From positions 186,001-250,000 of the forward strand of contig NZ_JACHZE010000004.1 of NCBI RefSeq assembly GCF_014193285.1: a DNA stretch of 64,000 bases. Direction: 5' to 3'. This document shows positions 1 to 9,133 of this stretch, piece by piece. The notes beneath the pieces are model-generated. The model was not told the DNA's origin and ran no database searches. It worked only from the letters and a program-made list of their open reading frames with translations. This stretch comes from Atlantibacter sp. RC6 (GTDB taxonomy: Bacteria; Pseudomonadota; Gammaproteobacteria; Enterobacterales; Enterobacteriaceae). The position numbers were made by a program, and so were the translations under genes. Each line of letters starts with the position of its first letter. The first letter of the stretch is position 1.

Positions 1-1014
1 TTATACATCATTTTACAGGGCGAAAAACTTAACAGCCTGGCACAGCAGGCCTGGAATCATACGCTTTGGCAAGTGATCGTCTGGACCCTGATTCTGGTGA
101 CGGCGCTGGGGCTGCTGGCAGGCACGCTGGTATACCTGTGGGTTACGCGTCCGGTGCGTCAGTTGACTCAACTGGTGCGTACGCTGGAACAGGACTCTAT
201 CGCCGCCATTAAAGCAATCGCCAGGCTCGCCCCCCAGCGGGAGCAGGGTAATGAACTCATCCTGCTGCGTAATACCTTTATTGAACTGTCGCGGCAGATT
301 TCCAGCCAGTGGGATCAGCTGGCAAACAGCGATCGCCAGCGGCGCGAGTTCATCGCCAATATTTCCCATGATTTACGCACCCCGCTCACCTCGTTATTAG
401 GGTATCTGGAAACGCTGTCGCTAAAAGCGGGTTCGCTGACAGAAGATGAAGCCCGCACATGGTTACAGATCGCGCTGCGCCAGGGCAACAAAGTGCGCCA
501 CCTTTCTCAACAGCTATTCGAACTGGCGCGGCTGGAGCATGGAGGTATCAAGCCGCTACGGGAGCCGTTCTCAGCGGCAGAACTGGCGCAGGACGTGATG
601 CAAAAGTTCGAACTGATGGCCGAAACGCGCCAGATAACGCTGCGTCTTGATGTGCCGCCTAAACTGCCCGCCGTAGATGCCGACGTCTCAATGATTGAAC
701 GCGTATTCACTAACCTGTTGGATAACGCGCTACGCCATACCCCAGCGGGCGGTGAAGTCACGCTTCGTTTGTGGAAGGCGCGCGGGCAGATTGAAGTGGA
801 AGTCGAGGACAACGGTGAAGGCATTCCGGAATCCTTGCAGGCGCGGCTGTTTGTCCGGCCTTCGGCACTGACCAGCGAACAATCCCGACAGGATCGCGGC
901 GGTTTAGGGCTGATGATTGTCCACCGGATGCTGCAACTCCATCACTGCGATATCCGACTCATCGATAAAACGCCTGGCGCGTGTTTTCGATTTTCGCTGC
1001 CCCTGGCAGGGTAG
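1..1014 (+). CDS. Sensor histidine kinase, C-terminal part (5' end outside the window)
   Basis: The frame is open from base 1, so the start and most of the sensor domain lie to the left. The visible part has one hydrophobic segment (about residues 25-45 of the visible part), a HAMP linker beginning TRPVRQL, a HisKA domain with the phospho-acceptor His in ISHDLRTPL, and a HATPase_c domain with N box NLLDNALRHTP, G1 box DNGEGIPE and G2 box GGLGLMIV. It should be an inner-membrane two-component kinase, and its regulator is presumably upstream. The stop is 2 bp from the convergent yhiN stop. No kinase is recalled next to yhiN in E. coli K-12, so this is likely lineage-specific. The signal it senses cannot be inferred. 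Confidence 0.9.
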   Translation, partial: LYIILQGEKLNSLAQQAWNHTLWQVIVWTLILVTALGLLAGTLVYLWVTRPVRQLTQLVRTLEQDSIAAIKAIARLAPQREQGNELILLRNTFIELSRQISSQWDQLANSDRQRREFIANISHDLRTPLTSLLGYLETLSLKAGSLTEDEARTWLQIALRQGNKVRHLSQQLFELARLEHGGIKPLREPFSAAELAQDVMQKFELMAETRQITLRLDVPPKLPAVDADVSMIERVFTNLLDNALRHTPAGGEVTLRLWKARGQIEVEVEDNGEGIPESLQARLFVRPSALTSEQSRQDRGGLGLMIVHRMLQLHHCDIRLIDKTPGACFRFSLPLAG

Positions 1015-1016
1015 CG

Positions 1017-2207
1017 CTACTCCGTCAACGCCTGCGCACAAGCCCATGCCGATGCCCAGGCCCACTGGAAGTTGTAGCCGCCCAGCCAGCCAGTAACGTC
1101 CACCACTTCACCGATAAAATAGAGCCCCGGCACGTTGCGGGCTTCCATGGTGCGCGAAGAGAGTTCATGGGTATCCACCCCACCCAGGGTCACTTCGGCG
1201 GTGCGATAACCTTCGGTGCCGTTCGGCTGCACCTGCCAGGCGGTCAGCAGCTCGACTAACGCCTCCTGCTGGCGGGCATTAAGCTGTTTCAGGGTACAGT
1301 CAGGTATTTGCCCCATTTGCTGGAGGATCTCGATCAGCCGCTTCGGCAGTTGCATCGCCAGGGTGTTTTTCAGGCTCTGATTTGGATGCGCGTTGCGCTG
1401 CTCATCAACAAAGGCATTTAAATCGCAATCGGGCAGCAGATTAATGGTGACTTTTTCCCCCGGCTGCCAGTAGCTGGAAATTTGCAGAATAGCCGGGCCG
1501 GATAGCCCGCGATGGGTGAACAGGACATTTTCGCGGAAAACGGTGCCGTCCTGCGCGCTGACCACCGACGGCACGGAGACGCCGGACAGCACCTGTAGCG
1601 CCTCCAGCAACGGTTTATGGAGGGTAAACGGCACCAGCCCGGCGCGGGTCGGCAATACTTTCAGGCCGAACTGTTCCGCCACTTTATAGCCAAATGGCGA
1701 CGCGCCCAGCCCCGGCATCGAGAGCCCGCCGCTGGCAATCACCAGTTTCGCGGTGCGCACGCTGTCGCCGTTCAGGGTCAGCAGGTAACCCTGCTCGTCG
1801 CGCTCAATGCCCAGCACTTCGCTGCGCAGGCGCATCGTGACGTTGCCTTTCCCGCACTCCGCCACCAGCATATCGACGATTTGCTGCGCCGAGTCGTCGC
1901 AAAACAGCTGGCCGAGGGTTTTCTCATGCCAGGCGATACCGTATTTCCCTACCAGATCGATAAAGTCCCACTGGGTATAGCGCGCCAGGGCGGATTTGCA
2001 GAAATGCGGATTGGCGCTCAGGTAGGCAGCCGGTTCGACATACAGATTGGTGAAGTTACAGCGCCCGCCGCCGGACATCAGGATCTTACGGCCCGGCTTT
2101 TTGCCGTTGTCGAGAAGCAACACCCGTAATCCCGCCTGCCCGGCCTGCGCCGCGCAAAATAACCCCGCCGCGCCAGCGCCGATAATCACTGCATCAAACT
2201 GTTCCAC
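1017..2207 (-). CDS. yhiN: YhiN family flavoprotein (NAD(P)/FAD-dependent oxidoreductase)
   Basis: A 396-residue protein, the normal length for YhiN/HI0933-type flavoproteins. The N-terminal dinucleotide fold has GAGAAGLFCAAQAG, followed by GRKILMSGGGRCNFTN, the family's FAD-contact loop. The C-terminal end has GEVVDVTGWLGGYNFQWA, typical of this family. The start is GTG, chosen because a GGAG Shine-Dalgarno lies about 8 nt upstream and the fold begins at once. The physiological substrate is not settled for this family, so only a general cytoplasmic redox role is claimed. It is divergent from pitA, as in E. coli. Confidence 0.93.
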   Translation of the reverse strand: MEQFDAVIIGAGAAGLFCAAQAGQAGLRVLLLDNGKKPGRKILMSGGGRCNFTNLYVEPAAYLSANPHFCKSALARYTQWDFIDLVGKYGIAWHEKTLGQLFCDDSAQQIVDMLVAECGKGNVTMRLRSEVLGIERDEQGYLLTLNGDSVRTAKLVIASGGLSMPGLGASPFGYKVAEQFGLKVLPTRAGLVPFTLHKPLLEALQVLSGVSVPSVVSAQDGTVFRENVLFTHRGLSGPAILQISSYWQPGEKVTINLLPDCDLNAFVDEQRNAHPNQSLKNTLAMQLPKRLIEILQQMGQIPDCTLKQLNARQQEALVELLTAWQVQPNGTEGYRTAEVTLGGVDTHELSSRTMEARNVPGLYFIGEVVDVTGWLGGYNFQWAWASAWACAQALTE

Positions 2208-2409
2208 ACCCTGCTCCCCTGAAAGTAAGGTTGCGAATTGTAAAGTTTCTTAGCTGGTCGCACCAGCGATATGCCCTTGCAAGAATGCAGCCAATTGTTT
2301 TTTAAAGGGTAAATCTTTTCAATCGTTGACGTTATGCGACGAGGCATCAAAAAAAGTCTATATTTCACTTTGCCCCTGCCGCCAAAGTCCCTGATAATGC
2401 GGCGCGTTC

Positions 2410-2514
2410 ATGTCCTCAAGATGGCGTAACGTCTATGCTACATTTATTTGCCGGCCTGGATCTTCATACCGGCCTTTTGCTTTTGCTTGCTCTGGGCTTT
2501 GTCCTGTTTTATGA
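2410..2514 (+). other. Possible upstream overlapping ORF in the pitA leader
   Basis: A 34-codon ATG ORF opens 25 nt upstream of the pitA ATG in another frame and ends inside pitA at a TGA. It contains a two-codon mini-ORF (ATG GCG TAA) just before the pitA start. The pitA start has only a weak Shine-Dalgarno, so translation of this ORF could affect pitA initiation. There is no independent evidence that it is translated. Confidence 0.22.
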
Positions 2515-3931
2515 AGCCATTAACGGTTTTCATGACACAGCCAACGCAGTTGCAACCGTAATCTATACGCGAGCGATGCGTTCGCAACTGGCAGTGGTTA
2601 TGGCAGCGGTGTTTAACTTCCTCGGCGTTTTGCTGGGCGGGTTAAGCGTAGCCTATGCCATTGTTCATATGCTTCCCACCGATCTGTTGCTTAACGTAGG
2701 TTCCGCACATGGCCTGGCCATGGTGTTCTCTATGCTGCTGGCGGCGATCATCTGGAACCTTGGCACCTGGTATTTGGGTCTGCCGGCGTCCAGTTCCCAC
2801 ACCCTGATTGGCGCGATTATCGGTATTGGTTTAACCAACGCCCTGATGACCGGCACATCAGTTGTGGATGCATTAAATATCCCGAAAGTGATCAATATTT
2901 TCGGCTCGCTGATTATTTCTCCTATCGTCGGTCTGGTGTTCGCAGGCGGCCTGGTGTTTTTGCTGCGTCGCTACTGGAGCGGCACTAAAAAACGCGCCCG
3001 TATTCACCTGACGCCTGCCGAACGTGAGAAAAAAGACGGCAAGAAAAAGCCGCCGTTCTGGACCCGTATCGCACTGATCCTGTCAGCCATCGGCGTGAGC
3101 TTCTCTCACGGCGCTAACGACGGGCAGAAAGGCATCGGCTTGATTATGCTGGTACTGATTGGCGTCGCGCCCGCAGGCTTCGTGGTCAACATGAACGCCT
3201 CTGGCTACGACATCACCCGTACCCGTGACGCCATCAACCACGTTGAGAGCTATTTCCAGCAGCACGGTGAAGCCATCAAACACGTGATTGATATGAATCC
3301 GGTGATCCCGACGCCGGAAGAGGTGAAGAGCCAACCGCAGGAATTCCACTGCGACGCTAACCGCGCCATGCTGGCCCTGCAACGCGCCAAAACCATGCTG
3401 ACCGGCCTTGAGAGCTACGACAAGCTGAGCATTGAACAGCGCAGCCATATGCGCCGTATGCTGCTGTGTATCTCTGATACTGCCGACAAAGTGGCTGGCC
3501 TGCCGGAAACCTCTAAAGATGACAAACGTTACCTGAAAGAGCTGAAAGCCGACCTGCTCTACACCATCGAATACGCACCGGTGTGGATCATTATGGCGGT
3601 GGCGCTGGCATTGGGTATCGGCACCATGATCGGCTGGCGTCGCGTCGCCACCACCATCGGTGAGAAAATCGGTAAGAAAGGCATGACTTACGCGCAGGGG
3701 ATGTCGGCGCAGATGACCGCGGCGATTTCTATCGGGGTAGCGAGTTATACCGGTATGCCGGTCTCCACCACGCACGTACTGTCATCGTCCGTTGCGGGCA
3801 CCATGCTGGTTGACGGTGGCGGATTGCAGAGCCGTACGGTGAAAAGCATTCTGATGGCCTGGGTCTTCACCCTGCCCGCCTCTATTGCGCTCTCTGGCGT
3901 GCTGTACTGGATTTCGCTGCACTTTATCTGA
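2435..3931 (+). CDS. pitA: Low-affinity inorganic phosphate transporter PitA
   Basis: 498 residues; E. coli PitA is 499. It imports metal-phosphate (Pi with Zn or Mg) using the proton gradient across the inner membrane. The two PiT-family signatures are visible: [14 protein letters not shown] near residues 33-46 and [12 protein letters not shown] near residue 225. Hydrophobic segments occur in both halves with a long charged cytoplasmic loop between them (about residues 260-380), as expected. The C-terminal half has [16 protein letters not shown], matching the paired N-terminal [11 protein letters not shown]. It is followed at once by a bidirectional terminator shared with uspB. The ATG is weakly preceded by a Shine-Dalgarno, and an overlapping upstream ORF may influence it. 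Confidence 0.97.
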   Translation: MLHLFAGLDLHTGLLLLLALGFVLFYEAINGFHDTANAVATVIYTRAMRSQLAVVMAAVFNFLGVLLGGLSVAYAIVHMLPTDLLLNVGSAHGLAMVFSMLLAAIIWNLGTWYLGLPASSSHTLIGAIIGIGLTNALMTGTSVVDALNIPKVINIFGSLIISPIVGLVFAGGLVFLLRRYWSGTKKRARIHLTPAEREKKDGKKKPPFWTRIALILSAIGVSFSHGANDGQKGIGLIMLVLIGVAPAGFVVNMNASGYDITRTRDAINHVESYFQQHGEAIKHVIDMNPVIPTPEEVKSQPQEFHCDANRAMLALQRAKTMLTGLESYDKLSIEQRSHMRRMLLCISDTADKVAGLPETSKDDKRYLKELKADLLYTIEYAPVWIIMAVALALGIGTMIGWRRVATTIGEKIGKKGMTYAQGMSAQMTAAISIGVASYTGMPVSTTHVLSSSVAGTMLVDGGGLQSRTVKSILMAWVFTLPASIALSGVLYWISLHFI

Positions 3932-3945
3932 TAGCGAAAGCGGTT

Positions 3946-3977
3946 AAAAAAAGAGCGGGCATTGCCCGCTTTTTTTA
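3946..3977. terminator. Bidirectional terminator between pitA and uspB
   Basis: A 7-bp stem AGCGGGC/GCCCGCT with an ATT loop is flanked by an A-run on the left and a T-run on the right, so it can act for both convergent genes. Confidence 0.85.
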
Positions 3978-4313
3978 TTACTGCCAAATCATCATCGCGA
4001 TGAGGCAGACTATGACGAGACCGCACAACGCGCTGGTTAATATAAAATGACACCGTACTCGCTCACAGCGGCGGATGAATTCGTCGTCATGATGATCGCG
4101 GTAACGTTGAGCATAAATATACCAGACCAGACGCATTTGCTTATTTGGCTGACCATGGGATGTGAAAAAACCACTGCCATCTACATACTGGTAGAGCAAG
4201 GGATCACAACCACGAAGCACCACAAGCAGCGCACGTAACGATGAGAAGTAGCGCGCCATATTGACGATGCATACCACACACAGAGCCCAGAACAGCGCAA
4301 CAGTGCTTATCAT
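3978..4313 (-). CDS. uspB: Universal stress protein B (UspB), small inner-membrane protein
   Basis: 111 residues starting [11 protein letters not shown], nearly identical in memory to E. coli UspB, including HGQPNKQ and [10 protein letters not shown]. There is one transmembrane segment at each end (about 3-18 and 90-110) with a basic, Arg-rich central part. An ORF extension of 23 residues upstream is possible but was rejected, because the known protein begins at this Met. In E. coli uspB is RpoS-dependent and needed for ethanol tolerance in stationary phase; the molecular activity is unknown. It is divergent from uspA. Confidence 0.95.
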   Translation of the reverse strand: MISTVALFWALCVVCIVNMARYFSSLRALLVVLRGCDPLLYQYVDGSGFFTSHGQPNKQMRLVWYIYAQRYRDHHDDEFIRRCERVRCHFILTSALCGLVIVCLIAMMIWQ

Positions 4314-4749
4314 AACACCTCCCCGGCGATAGCCACGGAGTCCTCCCCGGGACAACCGCACCCCCGATACCAAGTCAGTCAACTCGTTCCAAATGAGAGA
4401 GATACCAAAAGTCGATCGGGTTCACATTTATTTACCCGAGTGACTCATTTAATAGTGTAGAAGATCAGGTTATTTTTTTGCCACATCGTTCTGGTCAATC
4501 ATTCGTGATATCTGTATTTCGATTTAGAATGAATGCGGGCGCAGCGGATTGACGGATTTCTTCCTGGGCGATAAGGTAAAAAGAGACCGTTATGCTTAAG
4601 TCTTTCTATATCCTCATGCTTCAGGCTGAAGGATATCGTTTACAGGTTCCCGCGAGAGCGGTATGCAGGACGCGGGGCAAGGACATCATCGATAACCTAA
4701 AGCGTTGTCTGATCCATTGTCATCGACATCTTATGGAAGGAGTAAAATT
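4314..4749. other. uspB-uspA divergent intergenic region
   Basis: 436 bp without a convincing gene. It must hold the divergent uspB and uspA promoters. An ORF at 4592 crosses the uspA start in another frame and looks spurious. The uspA Shine-Dalgarno (AAGGAG) lies at its right end. I saw no clear hairpin or repeat. Confidence 0.6.
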
Positions 4750-5187
4750 ATGGCTTACAAACATATACTTATCGCAGTCGACCTCTCCCCTGAAAGTAAA
4801 GTGCTGGTCGAAAAAGCCGTCTCCATGGCACGCCCGTATAACGCCAAAGTTTCACTGATTCATGTCGATGTAAATTATTCCGATCTCTACACCGGCCTGA
4901 TCGACGTCAATCTGGGCGATATGCAGAAACGCATCTCTGAAGAAACCCACCACGCGCTGACTGAGCTGTCCACCAATGCCGGTTACCCGATTGCGGAAAC
5001 CCTTAGCGGCAGCGGCGATCTGGGCCAGGTACTGGTTGATGCGATTAAAAAATACGACGTCGATTTAGTACTGTGCGGCCATCACCAGGACTTCTGGAGC
5101 AAACTGATGTCGTCCGCCCGTCAGCTGATCAACACCGTGCACATCGATATGCTGATTGTGCCGCTGCGCGACGAAGAAGAGGAATAA
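4750..5187 (+). CDS. uspA: Universal stress protein A
   Basis: 145 residues starting [19 protein letters not shown], the typical UspA N-terminus. The protein is a soluble cytoplasmic Rossmann-like alpha/beta dimer induced by growth arrest and many stresses. The start was chosen at the ATG 8 nt after AAGGAG; an upstream in-frame ATG at 4705 would add 15 residues not found in UspA. The ATP-binding glycine motif of other Usp subfamilies is not evident, which fits the UspA subfamily. A strong terminator follows. Confidence 0.96.
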   Translation: MAYKHILIAVDLSPESKVLVEKAVSMARPYNAKVSLIHVDVNYSDLYTGLIDVNLGDMQKRISEETHHALTELSTNAGYPIAETLSGSGDLGQVLVDAIKKYDVDLVLCGHHQDFWSKLMSSARQLINTVHIDMLIVPLRDEEEE

Positions 5188-5205
5188 TCGCCCATTCTTG
5201 CCCAT

Positions 5206-5231
5206 AACGCCCGCTGATGCGGGCGTTTTTA
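5206..5231 (+). terminator. Intrinsic terminator of uspA
   Basis: A 9-bp perfect stem AACGCCCGC/GCGGGCGTT with a TGAT loop is followed by a T-rich run, 18 nt after the uspA stop. Confidence 0.88.
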
Positions 5232-5424
5232 TTTCCGCCCGCCAACGTAAACCACTGACTTCAATAAGTTCATTAGTGTGATCTGCCGCTGCGATCGTTT
5301 TTCGCCAATACAATAACCTGCTTTAAAGCGTATACCCGGCATTACTCGCCGACAAATGACAAAGCGGCGCGATCCTGAGGCCGCGACCATACTTTTACTG
5401 GCATCACGTTAAGGCAACGGAAAA

Positions 5425-6894
5425 ATGAACAACACTGCACCTGTCGGCTTACTGCAACAGCCGAAACCCTTTTTTATGATCTTTTTTGTCGAGCTGTGGG
5501 AGCGTTTTGGCTACTACGGCGTTCAGGGCATTCTGGCGGTTTTCTTCGTCCAGCAGCTTGGCTTCTCCCAGGAACAGGCTTTTGTCACTTTCGGGGCGTT
5601 CGCCGCGCTGGTGTACGGGCTGATCTCTATCGGCGGCTACGTGGGCGACCACCTGCTCGGTACTAAACGCACCCTGGTGTTGGGCGCGATTGTGCTGGCC
5701 ATCGGGTATTTTATGACCGGGCTGTCGCTACACCAGCCTTCATTGATCTTCATCGCTTTAGGCACCATCGCGGTGGGCAACGGGCTGTTTAAGGCTAACC
5801 CCGCCAGCCTGCTGTCCAAATGCTATCCGCCAAAAGATCCGCGTCTCGACGGCGCTTTTACGCTGTTTTATATGTCGATCAACATCGGCTCACTGCTGTC
5901 ACTGTCGCTGGCACCGGTGATCGCCGAGCGCTACGGCTACGCGGTGACCTACAACCTGTGCGGCATCGGGCTGATTATCGCCCTGCTGGTTTACTTCGCC
6001 TGCCGGGGCATGGTGAAGCACATCGGCTCCGAGCCGGACCATGCGCCGATGCGCCTCAAAAATTTACTGCTGGTACTGGTGGGCACGGTCGCCATGATTT
6101 TCCTCTGCGCCTGGCTGATGCATAACGTACAGGTCGCCAATCTGGTGCTGATTGTGCTGTCGATTGTGGTGATTATTTTCTTCTTCCGCGAAGCGTTCCG
6201 GCTGGATAAAACCGGGCGCAACAAAATGTTTGTGGCGTTTATCCTGATGCTGGAAGCGGTGCTGTTTTACATCCTCTATGCTCAGATGCCCACCTCGCTG
6301 AACTTCTTCGCCATCAACAACGTGCATCATGAGATCCTCGGCTTCACCATTAACCCGGTGAGTTTCCAGGCGCTGAACCCGTTCTGGGTGGTGGTGGCGA
6401 GCCCGGTGCTGGCGATGATTTATACCCGTCTGGGCAGCCGGGGCAAAGACCTGACCATGCCGATGAAATTTACCCTCGGGATGTTCCTGTGCGCCCTCGG
6501 CTTCCTGACTGCCGCTGCAGCAGGCATGTGGTTCGCCGATGCCCAGGGGCTGACGTCGCCGTGGTTTATCGTGCTGGTGTATCTGTTCCAGAGCCTGGGC
6601 GAGCTGCTGATCAGCGCGTTGGGGCTGGCGATGGTCGCCGCGCTGGTGCCGCAGCACCTGATGGGTTTTATCCTCGGGATGTGGTTCCTGACTCAGGCCG
6701 CCGCGTTCCTGTTGGGCGGTTATGTCGCCACCTTTACTGCCGTTCCTGAAGGGATCACCGACCCGCTGCAAACCCTGCCGATTTATACCGGGGTGTTTAG
6801 CAAAATTGGTCTGGTAACGCTGGGCGTATCAATCGTGATGGGCTTAATGGTGCCGTGGCTGAACCGGATGATTGCCACGCCGGAAGAGAAGTAG
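5425..6894 (+). CDS. dtpB: Dipeptide/tripeptide permease B (POT family)
   Basis: 489 residues, the same length as E. coli DtpB (YhiP). It is a proton-coupled di/tripeptide symporter of the inner membrane with 14 predicted helices. The POT signature ExxERFxYYG is present as [10 protein letters not shown] at residues 23-32, followed by the FKANPASLL and [11 protein letters not shown] motifs of the second PTR2 signature. [15 protein letters not shown] in the middle is characteristic of the Dtp proteins. It follows uspA as in E. coli K-12, but the gene after it differs there (rsmJ in K-12, yhjE here). Confidence 0.96.
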   Translation: MNNTAPVGLLQQPKPFFMIFFVELWERFGYYGVQGILAVFFVQQLGFSQEQAFVTFGAFAALVYGLISIGGYVGDHLLGTKRTLVLGAIVLAIGYFMTGLSLHQPSLIFIALGTIAVGNGLFKANPASLLSKCYPPKDPRLDGAFTLFYMSINIGSLLSLSLAPVIAERYGYAVTYNLCGIGLIIALLVYFACRGMVKHIGSEPDHAPMRLKNLLLVLVGTVAMIFLCAWLMHNVQVANLVLIVLSIVVIIFFFREAFRLDKTGRNKMFVAFILMLEAVLFYILYAQMPTSLNFFAINNVHHEILGFTINPVSFQALNPFWVVVASPVLAMIYTRLGSRGKDLTMPMKFTLGMFLCALGFLTAAAAGMWFADAQGLTSPWFIVLVYLFQSLGELLISALGLAMVAALVPQHLMGFILGMWFLTQAAAFLLGGYVATFTAVPEGITDPLQTLPIYTGVFSKIGLVTLGVSIVMGLMVPWLNRMIATPEEK

Positions 6895-7108
6895 GTCGTG
6901 TATTTTTCTGCTCCATGTTCTCGCCTCATTCTGTAGAGCGAGGGCATGGGGCGAGGATGCTCAGGAATGACGTCTTTTCTTAATCTCAAAAATCACTAAA
7001 TCAGGTTTATTAACAATAAAAATACTCCCAAGGACACATCAATCATGGGCTAATAAACAGACGAGATGCCGAGAGGAATGTCTTTTTTAATGGGATTTAT
7101 TCCAAAAA

Positions 7109-7486
7109 ATGAAAGCGATAGCCTTTTTTGTTTCGATGCTATTCCCCTGCTTTTCTTATTCAAGTGAGGGATACAGCATAGTGTTATCTAACAGCAGCAT
7201 GTTAATCATGATGGATATGAAATGTTCGCCCTGTGATATAGAGTGCAACAAAATAACTTACCGAATGTTTGATACATACCAATCCATTCAAATCAGTGGG
7301 AAGGCGGAATCCCTTAATGCCGGGGTTAACAGAAATTTTGTTGGATACAGATTATTGGGTCACAAAGAAAGTTACCGGTTGAGCGCAAGCGCGAAAGATA
7401 ACGTCTGGGATTTATATACTGAGAGCAACGGTAAGGTAATATCAAAAAGCCAGGTAAACACCGTTTACGATGACGGAACCTGTTAA
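7109..7486 (+). CDS. Small secreted Cys-containing protein of unknown function
   Basis: 125 residues; not recognised. The first 18 or so residues (MKAIAFFVSMLFPCFSYSS) form a plausible Sec signal peptide. The mature part has several cysteines (CSPCDIEC cluster near residues 44-51 and a C-terminal Cys), suggesting disulphides in the periplasm or outside the cell. The gene is visibly more AT-rich than its neighbours and uses rarer codons, a sign of recent acquisition. The Shine-Dalgarno is poor (GAGAGGAAT lies about 30 nt upstream), so the start is uncertain. It is flanked by dtpB and the yhjE terminator. Confidence 0.6.
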   Translation: MKAIAFFVSMLFPCFSYSSEGYSIVLSNSSMLIMMDMKCSPCDIECNKITYRMFDTYQSIQISGKAESLNAGVNRNFVGYRLLGHKESYRLSASAKDNVWDLYTESNGKVISKSQVNTVYDDGTC

Positions 7487-7511
7487 TGATATTACCTTAG
7501 GCGTCGCAATT

Positions 7512-7535
7512 ACCCAGCCTGTGTTCAGGCTGGGT
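7512..7535. terminator. Hairpin between the small secreted gene and yhjE
   Basis: Perfect 10-bp stem ACCCAGCCTG/CAGGCTGGGT with a TGTT loop, between convergent genes. T-runs beside it are weak, so its strength as an intrinsic terminator is uncertain. Confidence 0.6.
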
Positions 7536-7542
7536 AGTGAGC

Positions 7543-8862
7543 TTACAGCGCCTGATGCTTTGTCTCATGGGTCAGCAGCAACGCAATCAGCGTCAGCGCC
7601 GCCATTGACGCCAGATAAACACCCACGTAGAAAAGCCCATAGTTCGCCTGTAACCAGGTGGCGATATAGGGCGCAACGGAAGCGCCAAGGATCGACGCCA
7701 CGTTATACGAGAACGACGCGCCGGTATAACGCACTTCGGTCGGGAACAACTCCGGCAGCAACGCGCCCATCGGGCCGAAAGTCAGGCCCATAATGCTCAG
7801 GCCAATCAGCAGGTACGCCATCACCATAGCCGGGTTGCCGGACTGCAACAGCGGCGGGAACACGAACAGCGCAAACAGAATAATCAGCGTGGTAATCACG
7901 ATCATGCTCTTACGGCGGCCAAATTTATCCGCCAGCACGCCGGCAATCGGCACCATCACGCCAAAGCCGATCACCGCCATCATCAGCATCCACAGCACTT
8001 CGTTACGCGGGAAGCCCAGGCCATTCGGGGCCGCCGCGGTGCTGAAGGTCATGGAATACACCGTCATGATATAGAACAGCGTATAGGTCGCCAGCATAAT
8101 AAAGGTGCCGAGAATGGTGACGCGCAGATGTTTGGTCAGCAGCGTACCCAAGGGCACTTTCACCTGTTTGTTGGCTTTGGCAATCTTCGCGAACACCGGC
8201 GTTTCGTGCAGAGAAACGCGCACATACAGGCCAATCAGCACCAGTACCGCAGAGAACACGAACGGCACGCGCCAGCCCCAGGACATAAACTGCTCGTCGG
8301 TCAAAATCCACGACAGCAGCAGGAAGGTGCCGTTAGCGAAGAAAAAGCCGATCGGCGCGCCCAGTTGCGGGAAGGAACCATACAACGCGCGTTTACCGGC
8401 AGGCGCGTTCTCGGTAGCCAGCAGCGCTGCCCCGCCCCATTCGCCGCCCAGACCCAGCCCCTGGCCGAAACGCGCCAGCGCCAGCAACAGCGGCGCGAAT
8501 ATGCCAATGGTTTCGTAGCCCGGCAACAAGCCGATCACCACCGTGGAAATACCCATGGTTAACAGCGAGGCCACCAGCGTGGCTTTACGCCCGACGCGAT
8601 CGCCAAAGTGCCCAAACACGGCGGAACCGATAGGACGCGCCACAAACGCGATGGCGAAGGTTGCCAGCGACTGTAGCGTGGCGGCAGTCGGGTCGCCCTG
8701 CGGGAAGAAAATATGAGGGAAAACAATAACCGCCGCAGTGGCATAAATGTAGAAGTCGAAAAACTCAATGGCGGTGCCAATGAGCGAGGCGACAACCACT
8801 TTACTGCGCGAGTTAACCGGAGGCGCGTCGTGATCAACGGATGTGGTGATGGATGCTTGCAT
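7543..8862 (-). CDS. yhjE: MFS transporter YhjE (metabolite:H+ symporter family)
   Basis: 439 residues; E. coli YhjE is 440. Twelve hydrophobic segments are visible. MHS-family marks include IGTAIEFFDFYIYAT in helix 1, the loop 2-3 MFS motif GHFGDRVGRKATL, and GLGLGGEWGGAALL in helix 4. A second loop motif ADKFGRRKSM lies between the halves. The substrate is not established; relatives transport proline/betaine, shikimate or dicarboxylates. It is downstream of and co-oriented with yhjD, but the 271-bp gap and a hairpin suggest separate transcription. Confidence 0.93.
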   Translation of the reverse strand: MQASITTSVDHDAPPVNSRSKVVVASLIGTAIEFFDFYIYATAAVIVFPHIFFPQGDPTAATLQSLATFAIAFVARPIGSAVFGHFGDRVGRKATLVASLLTMGISTVVIGLLPGYETIGIFAPLLLALARFGQGLGLGGEWGGAALLATENAPAGKRALYGSFPQLGAPIGFFFANGTFLLLSWILTDEQFMSWGWRVPFVFSAVLVLIGLYVRVSLHETPVFAKIAKANKQVKVPLGTLLTKHLRVTILGTFIMLATYTLFYIMTVYSMTFSTAAAPNGLGFPRNEVLWMLMMAVIGFGVMVPIAGVLADKFGRRKSMIVITTLIILFALFVFPPLLQSGNPAMVMAYLLIGLSIMGLTFGPMGALLPELFPTEVRYTGASFSYNVASILGASVAPYIATWLQANYGLFYVGVYLASMAALTLIALLLTHETKHQAL

Positions 8863-9092
8863 ATATTTTTCTTATTTATGTGAAACGAAATTCCATATTA
8901 CGCATAGCAAAAGCCACATTTCAATGCGCCACAAAACGTGAAGTTGTTCAGAAAAGCGGCAAAAAGAGGATAATTTTCATGCTCGCAATTTCACTTCTAT
9001 GAAATGCTTCACACAAATTTTAAATTAGCAGAAAACACCAGAAAATGGTTAAAGAAAAGTTACGGAATGGATTTATCGTCTAAAACGCTGGC

Positions 9093-9128
9093 CCGGGCTG
9101 AAGTTTTTTGCGTTTTACTTCAGCCCGG
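9093..9128. terminator. Hairpin downstream of yhjD
   Basis: An 11-bp perfect stem CCGGGCTGAAG/CTTCAGCCCGG with a T-rich 14-nt loop lies just after the yhjD stop. The T-run on the yhjD strand is a few bases away from the stem, so efficiency is uncertain. Confidence 0.55.
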
Positions 9129-9133
9129 CCCGA

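Noticed and set aside
4592-4858. 88-codon ORF crossing the uspA start
   Set aside because: Different frame from uspA, which is a clear known protein; no Shine-Dalgarno.
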